Positions 9,375 through 20,861 of a stretch of DNA of 64,000 bases are shown here, one piece after another. Source of the DNA: Xestospongia bergquistia (taxonomy: Eukaryota > Porifera > Demospongiae > Haplosclerida > Petrosiidae); the NCBI GenBank assembly GCA_963965975.1, contig OZ014417.1, positions 1,841,821-1,905,820 of the forward strand, read 5' to 3'. Each line of letters opens with the position of its first letter. Positions within the stretch are counted from its first letter, which is position 1. The notes under the pieces were generated by a model. It had not been told where the DNA came from. It was given only the letters and a program-made list of their open reading frames with translations, and made no database searches. A program made the translations under genes and the position numbers.

Positions 9375-9535
9375 AATGCACATGGCAGAGATTGATGGAC
9401 TGATTGTCAGTTAACGTAGAGACCACCTGGTACTTTAGAACCTCTCCAGAGTCTAGCAACCAAGATGATTGATCCTGTGATCACATTGTTATACATTTAC
9501 ATTCATTTCTCTGCCAGAAGTAGAGATGCAACTGT
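9375..9535 (+). pseudogene. Decayed RING/TRAF paralogue relic (copy of the 5940 relic)
   Basis: The order of fragments and internal deletion match the relic at 5940-6210: a MAEIDG-like start, LEPLQS, then KMIDPV. About 100 bp of shared upstream sequence (from about 9285) carries the same TTATACAG and TCCCATC motifs. Multiple stops are present. Confidence 0.6.
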
Positions 9536-9603
9536 ATTCACCAACTTCTATCATTGTGAGTTACTAAATGAGATTGGAGCTATTTAACATACCTATGTGG
9601 TAT

Positions 9604-9702
9604 ATGAGTGAACATAACTGCTATCGTTGTACTACTACAGATCACCGTTATAGTTTAAATAGCTCCCATCCCACTCACTATGGCAGAAGTTGGTGGATAT
9701 GA
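9604..9702 (+). promoter_or_regulatory. Conserved upstream ORF at the broken RING gene
   Basis: The 32-codon frame starts MSEHNCYRCTTTDHRYSLNS and overlaps the ATG at 9680 out of frame, with the same length and stop position as the copy at 6508-6606. It survives in front of a gene that is now broken. Confidence 0.4.
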
Positions 9703-10668
9703 TTGCCTGTTCACACCTGATCCCTTAGTCTGTCCTATGTGTCTACTACCTTGTAGAGAGCCCCACCTTATATCATGTTGTGGTAAAAAGGTTTGTCACT
9801 CTTGTATCTCCAGAGTCCAACAAGATGATCAACCTCTTTGTCATGCACCAGAGTTTACTACTTTGTTAGATAGAGAAGTAGAGAGACAGATTTTGAGTCT
9901 AAAAGTTTATTGTAATAATAAAGAAGATGGATGTACATGGATAGGAGAACTACGTCAACTAGAACAACACTTAACTACATGTTTCTATGGCAACATATCA
10001 TGTAAGTACGTATGTGGACTTCATTGCTCGCGGCAACAGATATTTTTACATGAGAGAGATGAATGTGAACTACAACCTGAGGTTGTACTCACAGAAAGAA
10101 TTGAGGACTTGAACTGGAAGATAAATGATTTAAAAAGAAAATGCAATGATCAGGAACAACAGCTGAATCAGCAGAGACAAAAGATCAGGACACAACAAGC
10201 TATATTGATGAAAACGAGGGAACCATTGAACAAGTATTGAAGGCAAATACAACAATAAATGAAAAGCTTAACAAAACAGAAACTGAGAAAGAAGTGCTTA
10301 CTTTTCAAGTCCTATGTCTTCAAAGTTAAGTTTCAATGTATTGTCAAAGAATTGAAAATTTACATACTCAAATTTTTACAACTTTAGAGAAAGATACAAA
10401 AGAAGTAGATATTATGGAAATAAAATTTATTGACTCAAAGAGTCTTGATCAAAAAGATGACACAGTAACAATGAGCAGGCCAAGCGAAATAATGGATATA
10501 ATAGATGAGCTTTCACCAGTAACAGATTTTAAGTTGGAGGATGACAATATACCTGTCTTTAGAGAAAAAAATGTTCACCTTCTTCTCCAATTGTATTAGC
10601 ACATGATAATCAGGCTATAGAAGAAATGCCTAATGATCCTCATTACAAAAGATTCAAAATAAGATAAC
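9680..10668 (+). pseudogene. Broken copy of the acidic-tail RING/TRAF gene
   Basis: Compared with its neighbour at 8091-9140, it has lost codons near the N-terminus (FIEKPPDP becomes FTPDP) and 6 bases that remove a RING Cys (DQPCPLC becomes DQPLC). One missing base near 10200 causes a frameshift, leading to a stop at 10238-10240. A TAA at 10327-10329 replaces a Glu codon, and a further frameshift near 10570 truncates the tail. The first 186 residues are still open, so a short protein with intact TRAF fingers could be made, but the RING lacks one metal ligand. Confidence 0.8.
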
Positions 10669-10919
10669 AAACTAAAAAAAACAAAAGAAAAATGAAAGAA
10701 GAATGGACAAATTAGACTAGATGAGTAAGAACTATCATTCATAACCCGCACAGATTGTAATACAGTGTTATATATTAACTTCTTTGTTTCAATGTTGGTA
10801 TTGAATTTCATGTAATTATATTAAATTTCACATATTTAGTAATAATTAACAAAATTAAGCTTCCTGGATTTGAGATTATTCATTATCTAAATTAGTAGGC
10901 TTACACCCATTAATAAAAT

Positions 10920-12107
10920 ATGGCAGAGAAACCCCATATTGGTGGCCATGACTATGATTTTGTAGAGGAGCCACCAGACACCCTAGTCTGTCCTGTATGT
11001 CTACTACCTTGTAGAGAGCCCCACCTTATATCATGTTGTGGTAAAAAGGTCTGTCAATCTTGTATCTCCAGAGTCCAACAAGTTGATCAACCCTGTCCTC
11101 TTTGTCGTACACCAGAGTTTGCAACTATGATAGACAGAGAAGTAGAGAGACAAGTGTTGAGTCTAAAAGTTTATTGCAATAGCAAACAGCATGGATGTAC
11201 CTGGATAGGAGAACTACGTCAACTAGAAAAGCATTTAATTGGATGTTCTCATACTAACGTACCTTGTAAGTATGAATGTGACTTCCGTTGTCCCCGGCAA
11301 CAGATGTTCATCCATGAGAGAGATGAATGTACACAAAGACCCGAAATTGTACTCACAAAGGTAATAGATGAATTAAAAAAGAAGATTGATGTGTTAGAAG
11401 GTTCATGTAAAGAACAAAGTCATGTAATTAAAAGGCAACAAACTATTATTGAGGCACACGAGGAAGAACTTCGAAGCATTACAGGAAACAACAGACGTAC
11501 AAATGAACATCTTCGTGAATTAGAAGAAGAAAGAGAGGAAATTATTGGATATAATGAACATTTACAGACTGAACTTGGTAAGTATCAACAGAGGGTGGCA
11601 TCGATACGAGCTCAAATGGCTGCATTAGAAGACGATATGAATGAAGTAATTCAAGGTGATCAACAGTCTGAGAAACAGCAGCAGATGGAGATGACATCTC
11701 TTACACAATCACATCCAGTCGATCAGAAGGAACCGAGTGAAGCTAGTGGTTATTTTAAATTAAGATACACTCCAATGTTGATCTCTAGCATAAAGAATAG
11801 GAGACAGGAACGTCGACATCGTCGAGAGGAAGCTAAGTTAAAACAATCACTGAAGACTGGTCAACAAGAAGAGCCTGTAGGAACTGATGGTGCTTCACAC
11901 TGGAAGAAGAGGTCAGAATCGGAAAGAAGGAGAAAGGAAAGAGATGATGAGGGAAGCATGCTAAGTACACAAAGTTTGAATTATAAATCGATCAAAGCAC
12001 ATCAAGAAGAAAGAAAAGTACCATTAGCTGAGAACGAAGAAGACCAAGCTGAGGAAAGAACATTCAGGCATTATAGAAGAGGAAGGGAACACGGAAAGAA
12101 AAATTAG
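10920..12107 (+). CDS. RING + TRAF-zinc-finger protein with long coiled coil and basic tail
   Basis: The product is 395 residues. The start is MAEKPHIGGHDYDF, a few residues longer than the others. RING-like cluster at about residues 24-62 (LVCPVC, CCGKKVCQSC, CPLC), TRAF-type fingers at about 86-138 (CNSKQHGC ... CKYEC ... HERDEC), a coiled coil at about 150-245, and a strongly basic tail rich in Arg/Lys/Glu (SERRRKERDD, RRGREHGKKN) that could bind nucleic acid or carry a nuclear signal. The start lies ~25 bases after a stop-rich region and lacks the conserved uORF leader. It is followed after 80 bp by the caspase/SEFIR/death gene on the same strand. Function inferred from domains only. Confidence 0.85.
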   Translation: MAEKPHIGGHDYDFVEEPPDTLVCPVCLLPCREPHLISCCGKKVCQSCISRVQQVDQPCPLCRTPEFATMIDREVERQVLSLKVYCNSKQHGCTWIGELRQLEKHLIGCSHTNVPCKYECDFRCPRQQMFIHERDECTQRPEIVLTKVIDELKKKIDVLEGSCKEQSHVIKRQQTIIEAHEEELRSITGNNRRTNEHLRELEEEREEIIGYNEHLQTELGKYQQRVASIRAQMAALEDDMNEVIQGDQQSEKQQQMEMTSLTQSHPVDQKEPSEASGYFKLRYTPMLISSIKNRRQERRHRREEAKLKQSLKTGQQEEPVGTDGASHWKKRSESERRRKERDDEGSMLSTQSLNYKSIKAHQEERKVPLAENEEDQAEERTFRHYRRGREHGKKN

Positions 12108-12187
12108 TTTATTTCAATTTTTATATGACAGTAACTTAAATTTTTAAATATTGGTTCAAATTTTTATCTTGAACACGCCCATTCATC

Positions 12188-14338
12188 ATGGGTAACTCTC
12201 AACCAAGTTATCAAACTTTCTCTCCAGACTTGATCCAGGATAAATTATGTCGAAAATACGATTTGGCCAAAAGCAGAGAGGGGTACGCCCTAATATTGGG
12301 TAACGAACTAGAGACAGTAACTGAAGAACACAACATAGGCATCAGATTAGTATTCATTGAAGAGGCTTTCAAATCATGTCAAATTCATGTCATGACTCCA
12401 TTTCTAAATCGTTCCAAAAACACACCAAGAGCCGCCTTTTCTAAGGAAGATTTCAAACGGATATGTATGATGCATTTTGATCGGGACATGTTATCGGACT
12501 TGACAAAGTACTCCAGTTACTTCTTTTACTATTGTGGCCTGTGTAACGAAGAGGGTGTGGTCACAAAAGACAAGGATTGCCTCACGTACTCCTATATAAT
12601 AAAAACAATTAGTAATTACTCACAATCAAGTGGTAAACCAATTATCTTTGTATTTGACTGCAACCATCAACAAGGCCCCTCTCTCAATATTGAACACATC
12701 ATTGGAACCCTTAAAAATGATCTTGGTACCCTGCCATTAAACACATTGATATGTTTCTCAGTCCAAGCTTCCAATTCTGTTCACCAGAACAACCCCCCAG
12801 GGGTGTTCACGGTAGAACTAGCTCAAACAATAAAAGAATATCATCATATCCTTCCATTTACTGATATGGTAGCCCTTGCTGGAACAAAGACGACATTGCG
12901 ATGTCTTTCTTCAGAAGAAGGTTCTGGCTTTCAAGGACCTGTACTGTCTGACACACTTACCGCTCAGTTCATGTTTGTGCCGGGTAATGATGATGTCATA
13001 AATTTATCATTACCATAGCAACCTTTGTTATATAGATCCCTTTCCTTCATTGATGTCCGACATTGCCATTTGGAGTGAATATTGTTGTAATATCTTAAAA
13101 GAATTAGGTAAGTAAAGAGTTACTGTTTTATTCAAATTCACTGAAGTAAACACAATCTATTCTCATAGGTACAGCACCGTTGTCACTTAGTAAAGCCACA
13201 CCCAGACCTGGACGTGGACATCGACTGTTCATAGCTTATGCTTCTGATGCTTGTGGTTCCTCACATGATCTAAGTTCAGTTTGGAGTTTAGCTAGCTGGC
13301 TTCAATCTTTGGGTTTTGAAGTAATCTGTGACTCACCCGAGAGAAACAAGGAAAGACTATGGCTAAGATGGTATACTGCACATTTTATTTCGTGTGAAAA
13401 TATACTTCTGGTTTGTTCACCTGAGCTAGCGCAAGGATTTCAATCTGCCACACCCACTAACTATACTTCATCAGGTCCATCTGCTTGTGCAAATTTGATA
13501 TCGTTAATTTATCAGAAAGTGGGTCAAAAGGAGACACACCTCCGTGTATTTCCTGTGATACTGTCATCTCAATATGGTAAAGAATTCGTACCAACTCTCT
13601 TTTCTGGTGACATGATCTACCACTTAACCTGGTCAACTCCAACTGGATTTAATCCCCAAACTGTTCGGTCACATTTTGATCAACTGGTTTTTCGTATCTG
13701 CCGTTTGCCTTGCCCTAAACGTGCACCACCTGTGGGACAGATTCAGCCATTGGCAACTAAAAAAGGTAAGTTGTTTTTTCCCAATGTAGCTTATAGTATT
13801 GCTACCTGCCAGTGATCACTGACTCTCTCTCTCTCTCTCTCTAGAGTCTTCTGGGATTTCAATAACTCCAGAGATGGTAGCTTCTCTCTATCAACTTGAA
13901 AAAGGTTATGTACCTGTCTTTCGTCCTCAACCAATACCAGTAATAACTCCACCCCTTATACCAGTGCCTATTGTCACACCACCCTTCAACCCTCCACCCG
14001 GCCCCCCTCCTCCCCATACCAGAGGGGCACCTCTTTTAACTCCCGACAAACCAGTCCATCAGTCTGCCTTTCTCTGGCTTTCAGAGAGAGTTGTAGAATG
14101 GAAGTTTATGGGTAGAAAGTTGGAGTTGGAGGAATTTGACTTAGAAAGGATTGCCAGGGAAAATCCACAGCAAACTAGTGAACAGGTTTATCAGATGTTA
14201 GTCACTTGGCAAATGAGGAAAGGAGAAAATGAAACTACTTATAAGAAGTTGTTGGATGCTTTGGAATTTGCAGAGAAAAACATAAAATTGTGTCGAGAAT
14301 TTGTAGAATATGTAAATGAACGTGAGGGAAGTCAGTAA
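12188..14338 (+). CDS. Caspase-like (His-less) + SEFIR + death domain protein
   Basis: Four exons: 12188-12983, 13036-13107, 13169-13765 and 13845-14338. The introns are 52, 61 and 79 nt, GT-AG, and keep frame throughout, giving 652 residues. Residues ~25-250 resemble a caspase fold: YALILGN strand, SSYFFYYCGLCNEEGVV where active caspases have the His-Gly pair (His absent), and IIFVFDCNHQQG with Cys158 in the place of the catalytic Cys. Residues ~307-460 look like a SEFIR/TIR-type domain (HRLFIAYASD, GFEVICDSPE, ILLVCSPELAQGF). After a Pro-rich linker, residues ~563-643 form a death domain (WKFMGRKLELEEFDLERIAR, MLVTWQMRKGENETTYKKLL). It probably works as an inactive-caspase adaptor that links SEFIR receptors to death-domain signalling. 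That role is inferred. Separate genes are possible if exon 1 is not joined: its own frame stops at 13018 and an ATG lies at 13053. Confidence 0.75.
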
Positions 14339-14573
14339 GCATCTGTGCTTTTGAAATGTCCTATTTTTAAATTGTTAATAAATTAGTTTTTTTACTTGTC
14401 CACTGAATTAATTCAATAATTTAAATAATATAACAATCACATGTCATAATCCCACATTGTTAAATCTTTTAATAGAGAACTTTGCAATGCAATTGATTTT
14501 ATAAATAATAATATTGATACCATGAATTTTGTACAATAGGAAATTAAAATAGAAAAAGAGAAAATGTTTACTG

Positions 14574-17500
14574 TTACAATTTGTCGAGATCTCTAAAGAA
14601 AATGTCTGGTGAACCAAACTCCATCTCATGTTGAAGAGCCTCTAATCCCTGGGGGTCTAAATTGTCAATGTCTTGTAACCATTCCTGAAGTAAACTAGCT
14701 GATGGAGGGCCATCATTGCTATATAGAAAAATAAATAAGATAGAAATAAATTAATTATGTTAATATAGTTATTTAAATAGAGTAGAAATAATAGATATAG
14801 TACATTAGTTTCACTTTCAATTTGATGAAAGAATGAATTGACAAATTAAATAAATAGAAGACAATAGAAGTAAATAGATGGACACTTAGTATGACTAAAT
14901 GGATAGTTATAAGAACAATTATAATAGTGTATTACTTACATTTCCATGTTGTCTGGTATTGAGACATGTAGTTCATCATCTGGTATACCAACACCATAAC
15001 CAGCACCACATCCTGTAGGTAAATTGAATATGTTATCTAAATCTTCTTGAAGAGGTGGTACAAATGATCCCACTGATTGAGGAGCATAAGGATTTAATTT
15101 ATGAAGTTCTTGAGATGTAAGTTCCATTAATTCTTTAGAAGTTAATGGTGAAAAGAAATCAGGAGGAGGTCCTAAATATTGCAATGAAGGGTCTGAGGTT
15201 GTCATGGCTAAGAGACCTTGTGATGGGGGCCCATACGGGGGGCCGATATAATCTGGAGATCTTGACGGCATTGGAGGCATAGGATAATTGTCTGGTAAAA
15301 GTGAAGTAGGAGGTGGTACGTAAGGGATTGTGGGTGGAGTCATGGGATAAGTGACTTGTGGATTGTGTTGCATATTAGGTAAAGAGGAGACTGAAGGTTC
15401 GACAGATTGAGAGGGAGGATGTGAAGGAGGAGGGAGAGAGTGCTGATATATTAGGGGGTGTGGTTGTGGGGGTGGAAGAGGAGCAGGAGGATGAGGATGT
15501 AAGTTGTTAGTGGAAGTTGTGGCTACATTTGTCTTACATTGAGACAAGCTTTGCTCTTTCTTGGGAAGTTCAGACTTGACTGATACTTGTGATTGAGACG
15601 TGGTTTTACTATTGGTCAGTGTTGTTGCTGTACTGGCTAGGGGTGTGGCTGAGATTGCAAGAGGAGGTGTAGTCAGAGGACTGGGTGTACTTAGAGGGAT
15701 CTTAATACCAGAGGCTTTGCATTCTCGAATGAGAATCTTTTGTTGATGAACTAATATTCTTATTTGTTCTGCTTGTTGTTGGATCCTTCTTTGTTGTTCT
15801 ATTATTTGTTTTTGTTGTTTGTCTAAATGTTCAGCTTGTTGTCTTATAAGAAGTTCTTGTTGGTTAAATTCCTCTCTGCCTTCCTTGGATACAAGACGTC
15901 TGGTTGATGGATTCATAGCAGCTTGTTGTATCTTGTTCCAATGTTCCAAGACTGATTTATCACTCTCTGTAAGTGGAGAATAGACTTTAGGTTTCTTCTT
16001 GACTTTGTCTGAGTTAGGATTTGTTTCAAATTGTTTTCTTTTTCTTTCTTCTAATCTCTTCTTTTTTGCAGCTGAAAGTGAATAGAAAGAGAGAAAATTA
16101 TCATATGTTATTGGTATTGACATAGTTATTAAGTAATTTATTAAAATATGGTTAACAGTACAATTATGTAGGAAGGCTAGAAAACTGTCACATAGTTTGT
16201 ACTTTCACTTTCACTTCCAAGTTTGTACTTGTATGTTTCCAGTTTTATAGACTCCATTGATAGGAAATTAAGTTGTTAAGTTAACCAATTTTGTTTATAT
16301 CAACAAACATTCTGCATTACTAAAATACCATTTGTTTGGTATTCTTTTAAATTAACAAGATGTATTTTTAACTAAACAAATCACAAACTAATAACTTTCA
16401 ATTTCTATTACCACTATTATAATAATCATCATGGTTGACCTTCTTTCTGTTCTCGTTTCTCTCTCTCAGCATCAGTCTCCATAACCTTCTCTCTTTCTAC
16501 CATCATCTTCTTAAGAGCATCTTTTACCTGGTCATTAGGAGGAATTGGTAAGCGACATTTATGATACTCCTTGACCTCATCCAGTAATGCACTATGTAAT
16601 AATTCCTATAAACAAAGAAAGACACTTAGTAACTTACTAACATAGTCAGTACATGTGTTGTTAAGGAAATGAGCTTGATTATTGTTGTTATTTGTATATA
16701 ACATTATAATATAAACTTCCAAATCTATTACACACTACTGTGTGTATTGAAATATAGTTGAGAAACAACCCACTATACCCCAGTACTCATTTTATATTGT
16801 AAACATATAGCATTCCCAAAATATGTGCTTCAGTTATGAAATGTCTCAATTTAAGGTCTAAATTTTATGTTCTTTTTGAGTTAAAAATTGTAGGAATTAA
16901 AGAGAAGGAGAGAACAAGATGAAGTGGCACATAGTCCTGTAATAGTCACACAAACTAGCTTCATTGTAAATACATTGTCATGTTGCTTACTTTAGAAGTG
17001 AGTTCTTTCTCAAAGCTAAAGTCAAATGGTGGAGTACAAATAGGTTCATCACTTATATCATGATAAAGAGAGAGATATGAATGAGATAGAGTATATTCAG
17101 CTGTACAACGATTTCTTGGATTGAGTTGTAATAACTTCCCTAACAGATCTATGGCATCTTTACTGGCATTAGGAAATAACACACTTAAATCAACTGGTTT
17201 TCTTTCCGGCAAAGTCTTGAGGTATGTTTTCACTTTATCAGACCCTATACTCTCAATATATTCATCTGTAGGGGTCCCAACTACACTCAACACCAGTTGT
17301 AACTGATTAACATAATTTTTGCCGGGAAATAATTGCCGCCGACCAATCATCTCGCCAAAAATACAACCCAGAGACCACATATCCAAGGAAGCAGTATATT
17401 CACTAAATGATAGCATTAATTCTGGTGCTCTATACCACCTAGTGGCTACATACTCTGTCAAAAAAGTGGAGTGATCCTCGGGTGTTGAAGACAGTCCTCG

Positions 17501-18217
17501 TGCCATTCCAAAGTCTCCGATTTTTAGTTCACAATTTCTGTTTATTAGTAAATTGCTGGGTTTTAAGTCTCTATGTATGACGTTAGCAGAATGAATATAT
17601 TTAAGTCCTCGAGATATTTGGTAGAGGAAGTATTTGATGTGTTCATCACTGAGAGGTTGAACGGAATGGATTATATGATGAAGATCGCTCTCCATTAAAT
17701 CTAACACAACATAGACATCATGAAAGGTGGCGTCATTATCGGGCGGTTCCATTACGTCTAATATTGAGATAATATTTTCATGTCGTAAATGACGAAGAAT
17801 CTTTAACTCTCGATATGTTCTCTTTGCAATAGTCAAGTCATCAAATGCTTTTGGTATCTTTTTTATAGCTACCTTACGACCCGTTCTGTTGTCCTTGGCG
17901 GCACAAACCACTCCATATGCTCCTGTACCTATGCTCTCTAGGGGAGTGTAACGAGAGTCACATTCAAACTTTACTGAGATATTTCTGTGTTTAATAGTGT
18001 ATATTCTTTTGTCAGTGGTCCTAGGTGAGTTTGCATGGAGAATAACAAGTGGACTAGACGGTTTTTCTTCCCCTTTCTTTCCTTGTTCATCTTTCTTGTT
18101 GTCTATTTCAGTGTCTATAAGATGTTTTTCGTCTGTTTTAGCAGGTCCTGGATGTTTCTGCTCCATTTTAGCTGGTCCTGGACCCATTTTAGCAGGTCCT
18201 GGATGTTTCTGCTCCAT
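14574..18217 (-). CDS. MAPK7: ERK5 (MAPK7) orthologue: MAP kinase with C-terminal transactivation tail
   Basis: Exons on the minus strand: 18217-16991, 16605-16440, 16071-14940 and 14718-14574, joining in frame to 889 residues (human ERK5 is ~816). Kinase: GTGAYGVV loop at 97-104, catalytic HRDLKPSN at 215-222, DFG at 235-237, activation motif TEY at 254-256, then VATRWYRAPELMLS, and a GKNYVNQLQLVLSVVGTP segment typical of ERK5. The exon at 16605-16440 gives the post-kinase helix (LLDEVKEYH) and a basic run. The next exon continues it (AAKKKRLEERKRKQ), then a Gln-rich coil, a Pro-rich region and CGAGYGVG, matching the ERK5 tail. The last exon ends LLQEWLQDIDNLDPQGLEAL, the transactivation helix. 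One donor (GTCAAC at 16439) is weak. The N-terminus has KHPGPAK repeats. The start could lie upstream if an intron exists. It is expected to act in MEK5-ERK5 signalling and nuclear transcription. Confidence 0.88.
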
Positions 18218-18403
18218 TTTAAAAGCTCCTTCAAAGAACAAGACGTCAGTTAGTAGAAAATCAACTACAGGCTTGCATGGATAAAAAATATACGTGGTCA
18301 GGAAGCAGTCAAAATTGGGTGTAGCCCCGCCCATTGACCTCCCATTGTACCCGAGCACCCTCAGTCTCAGGCTCCCTTGAGCACGTGGTGTTCAATTGTA
18401 GAA
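18218..18403. promoter_or_regulatory. Shared divergent promoter between ERK5 and MRPL43
   Basis: Only 186 bp separate the start codons of two divergent genes. The space is GC-richer than its surroundings and contains GGGCGGGG on the minus strand, GCACGTGGTG (E-box-like) and CAATTG. It is inferred to be a bidirectional promoter. An unseen 5' exon of ERK5 could also occupy part of it. Confidence 0.55.
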
Positions 18404-18908
18404 ATGGCTCACATTGCTCCGATGCAAAATGGTGTTTCTCGCTACGTATGCCAGCTGAAAAAACTCACTCTAAACTATTGTAAATGGGGCGGTAGCAGTA
18501 AAGGAATGAGGTAATACAAATATTTAACGTTACAATGACTTTTATTCCAATCTTACAGAGACTACATTAACAGTCATGTGATCAAGTTAGCTGAAGAGAA
18601 TCCTCAAGTGACTTTTTATGTCCAACATCGTGCCTATAGACACCCTCGTTTAGTGGCAGAATTCCGTGAGGAACTTCCGTTCATTCATTCATCCATTCAT
18701 CAGTCTATCCATCCATTTTTCCCCTTAACATTTAGTGAACGGCAATAGCAGAGTAGTCTCTGTGAAGAACCTTGCTCCAGTAGAGATAGAACATCATGTT
18801 TATCTCCTTCGATCATCTTCAGGACTTAAACCAGCCAAACCAAAGAAATGGTGGCATACAGATGCTCCTTCAATTCAAGGAAATTGGACTCCTTTTCTTT
18901 ATAAATAA
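18404..18908 (+). CDS. MRPL43: Mitochondrial large-subunit ribosomal protein mL43
   Basis: Exons 18404-18510, 18559-18665 and 18736-18908, introns of 48 and 70 nt, 128 residues. The N-terminus ([20 protein letters not shown], then SKGMRDYI) and the C-terminus ([19 protein letters not shown]) match the MRPL43 pattern, where the human protein has HTDNPSIQGQWHPF. It is a structural protein of the mitochondrial ribosome large subunit with a thioredoxin-like core of the L51/S25/CI-B8 family. Intron 2 carries an ATTCATCC-type simple repeat. Confidence 0.92.
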
Positions 18909-19098
18909 ATGAATGACAAGAAGTGTGTGTTCATTTTATTATATCATGTATTACTAATTACAATAATATAAATGATTCAAGAATATAATATGTTTAACAG
19001 CTGTATTAAAATATGTACATTTAACATTTGCTGGTTAGTGATAATAAAATAAATTATCACGCTCAAAATAAAAATAATATTATAATTAATTCATGTGA
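18909..19098. other. Short AT-rich spacer between convergent genes
   Basis: 3' flanks of MRPL43 and of the minus-strand gene ending at 19099. AATAAA-like stretches are present in both orientations. Nothing else seen. Confidence 0.5.
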
Positions 19099-20072
19099 CT
19101 AAAATAAACCATCTTGGTCTAAAAATTGTTCTATAAAAAAAGGAAAGAGAACATCAAAATTTGAAGACAAATTCAAAATTTTTTAACCTAATATGGTCAA
19201 TTTATGCTTACCAATACGATTAATTTGAGAGAGAATATCCTGGGTAGATGTATCATGATCACTACAATGGAATACAAGATAACTTCATTTTCAAATCAAC
19301 TGAGAAAAATAGGCAAGGATAATATTATAACTTCTAATGCAAACAGTATATAGTTAATGGACTAACACCTGTAACATAGTCATGTGACCAAAATAATGTG
19401 TCATCATTAAACATGGAGTGAAGTTTGATGTTTAAGGTTTTCGTTCAGACATTTTAATACAATTGATAATGAAAATTTATTATAACTTATAAGATTCCTT
19501 TCCACAGTGGAATGAAATATTGGGATTGTGTGAATGGGAATGAAATATTAGGATTGTGTGAATGGGAATGAAATATTAGGGATTGTGTGAATGGGAATGA
19601 AACCATTAGGAATACTGTACCTGGACATGGACTCCTGGTCACTGTCCTCCATATTTCCTACATCAAATTTTAACAAATTTCTTTTTCCACTTAACAAAAC
19701 AGTAGAAACATCATTAACACTGCAATTAGCACTATCACTGCCGTTAGCACTATCACTGCCATTAGCACTGTCACTGCCATTAATACTTTTATTGGATGTA
19801 ACTGTTGTGTCTTCTCTCTCATCATGGAGTCTTACAGTTTTTTCTCTTAATTCATTGCAGCTGTTTATTAAGACACTGTTTGATTGGATGTGACTGTCAT
19901 GATTTGTGTAATGATAATTGTTAGATGAGTCACTGCTGTCTTTTTTTTCTTGCCATTTATGTTCTTTTTCCTCTTCCTCTTTCTCACGTCTAATCCCAGC
20001 TTCAATTAAGTCAAGCCTGACCATTTTTTTCTTAGGTTTGTGACCTATGAGTAGATTGTATAACAATTAAAG

Positions 20073-20110
<38 letters not shown>

Positions 20111-20861
20111 ATCTTTTGATCATGTACTATTATACTTAAGCACATAATTATCAATTACTAGTATTTACTACTTTCTATCAAGTACCAAACACTTGTTAAC
20201 ATTACTACATAACAATTATATATAGTTATTAATTGTTGTTATACATTCCATTCCATTACCTGGTAGTGATCTCTTCACTTTTGACTGTTTGTTATGTAAA
20301 CTAATATAATTTTCATGTTCATAATCAAATGTTGATAATGTTGGCCTAAAATTATAAAAAGACACATTTATTGATGGATGGATGAACAGATGAGGATGAA
20401 TGAATGGACAAATGGATGAACGAGTATTGCTCTTATAATTTAAACCTTTTAATAATATGTCCTTGTATTTGTAAGTATTTATTAAAATATACTGATGAAC
20501 AATCATACCTTCTAGTATCACGACATTCTCCAGTAGATGCAGTATGAGTACTTCTTATTTCAGAAGCAGTCTCGCTAACAAAATCTCCTCCCACACCAGG
20601 AACACCAGAATGAACTGATATTTCTTGTCCCAGCCCACCCTTTTCTTTCTTCCTTTTTCTCTTTCTTCTTTCATATTTACGATGACTTGTTACACAATCC
20701 AGATGAAGGGTTCGGTTCGTTTTAAGAGCTTGTAGTAGCTCTAACATCTTTGTATGATCAATTGAGATTCCTCCAGAATCTATAACATCTCGTCTCTTAT
20801 TGGACGTGTCTCCTCCCTTCGTCTCTTCGTCTTCGCTCTCTGAGACATGCCACTCCGCCAT
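19099..20861 (-). CDS. Unrecognised 314-residue charged protein, five exons
   Basis: Exons 20861-20509, 20345-20260, 20044-19621, 19261-19212 and 19130-19099 splice GT-AG with matching phases to 314 residues. It starts MAEWHVSESEDEETKGGD. A helix-like segment (KMLELLQALKTNRTLHLD) is followed by a basic run (RKYERRKRKRKKEKG), then a central KKKMVRLDLIEAGIRREKEE helix, a Ser/Asn/Asp repeat (three copies of NGSDSA) and a C-terminal helix (DILSQINRIEQFLDQDGLF). No catalytic motif or membrane segment is visible, and I do not recognise the family. The basic and coiled-coil parts suggest a structural, centrosomal or nuclear protein, but this is weak. Introns contain a (CT)n tract at about 20072-20105 and a ~28-bp tandem repeat at 19509-19612. 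It is head-to-head with SLC7A6OS. Confidence 0.75.

Noticed and set aside
12188..12220. N-myristoylation of the caspase/SEFIR/death protein (MGNSQPS)
   Set aside because: Gly2 is present, but the Pro at position 6 does not fit the usual small residue (Ser/Thr), so I do not claim it.
17997..18284. Plus-strand open frames over the ERK5 N-terminus
   Set aside because: Antisense shadows of a well-supported coding exon with KHPGPAK repeats.
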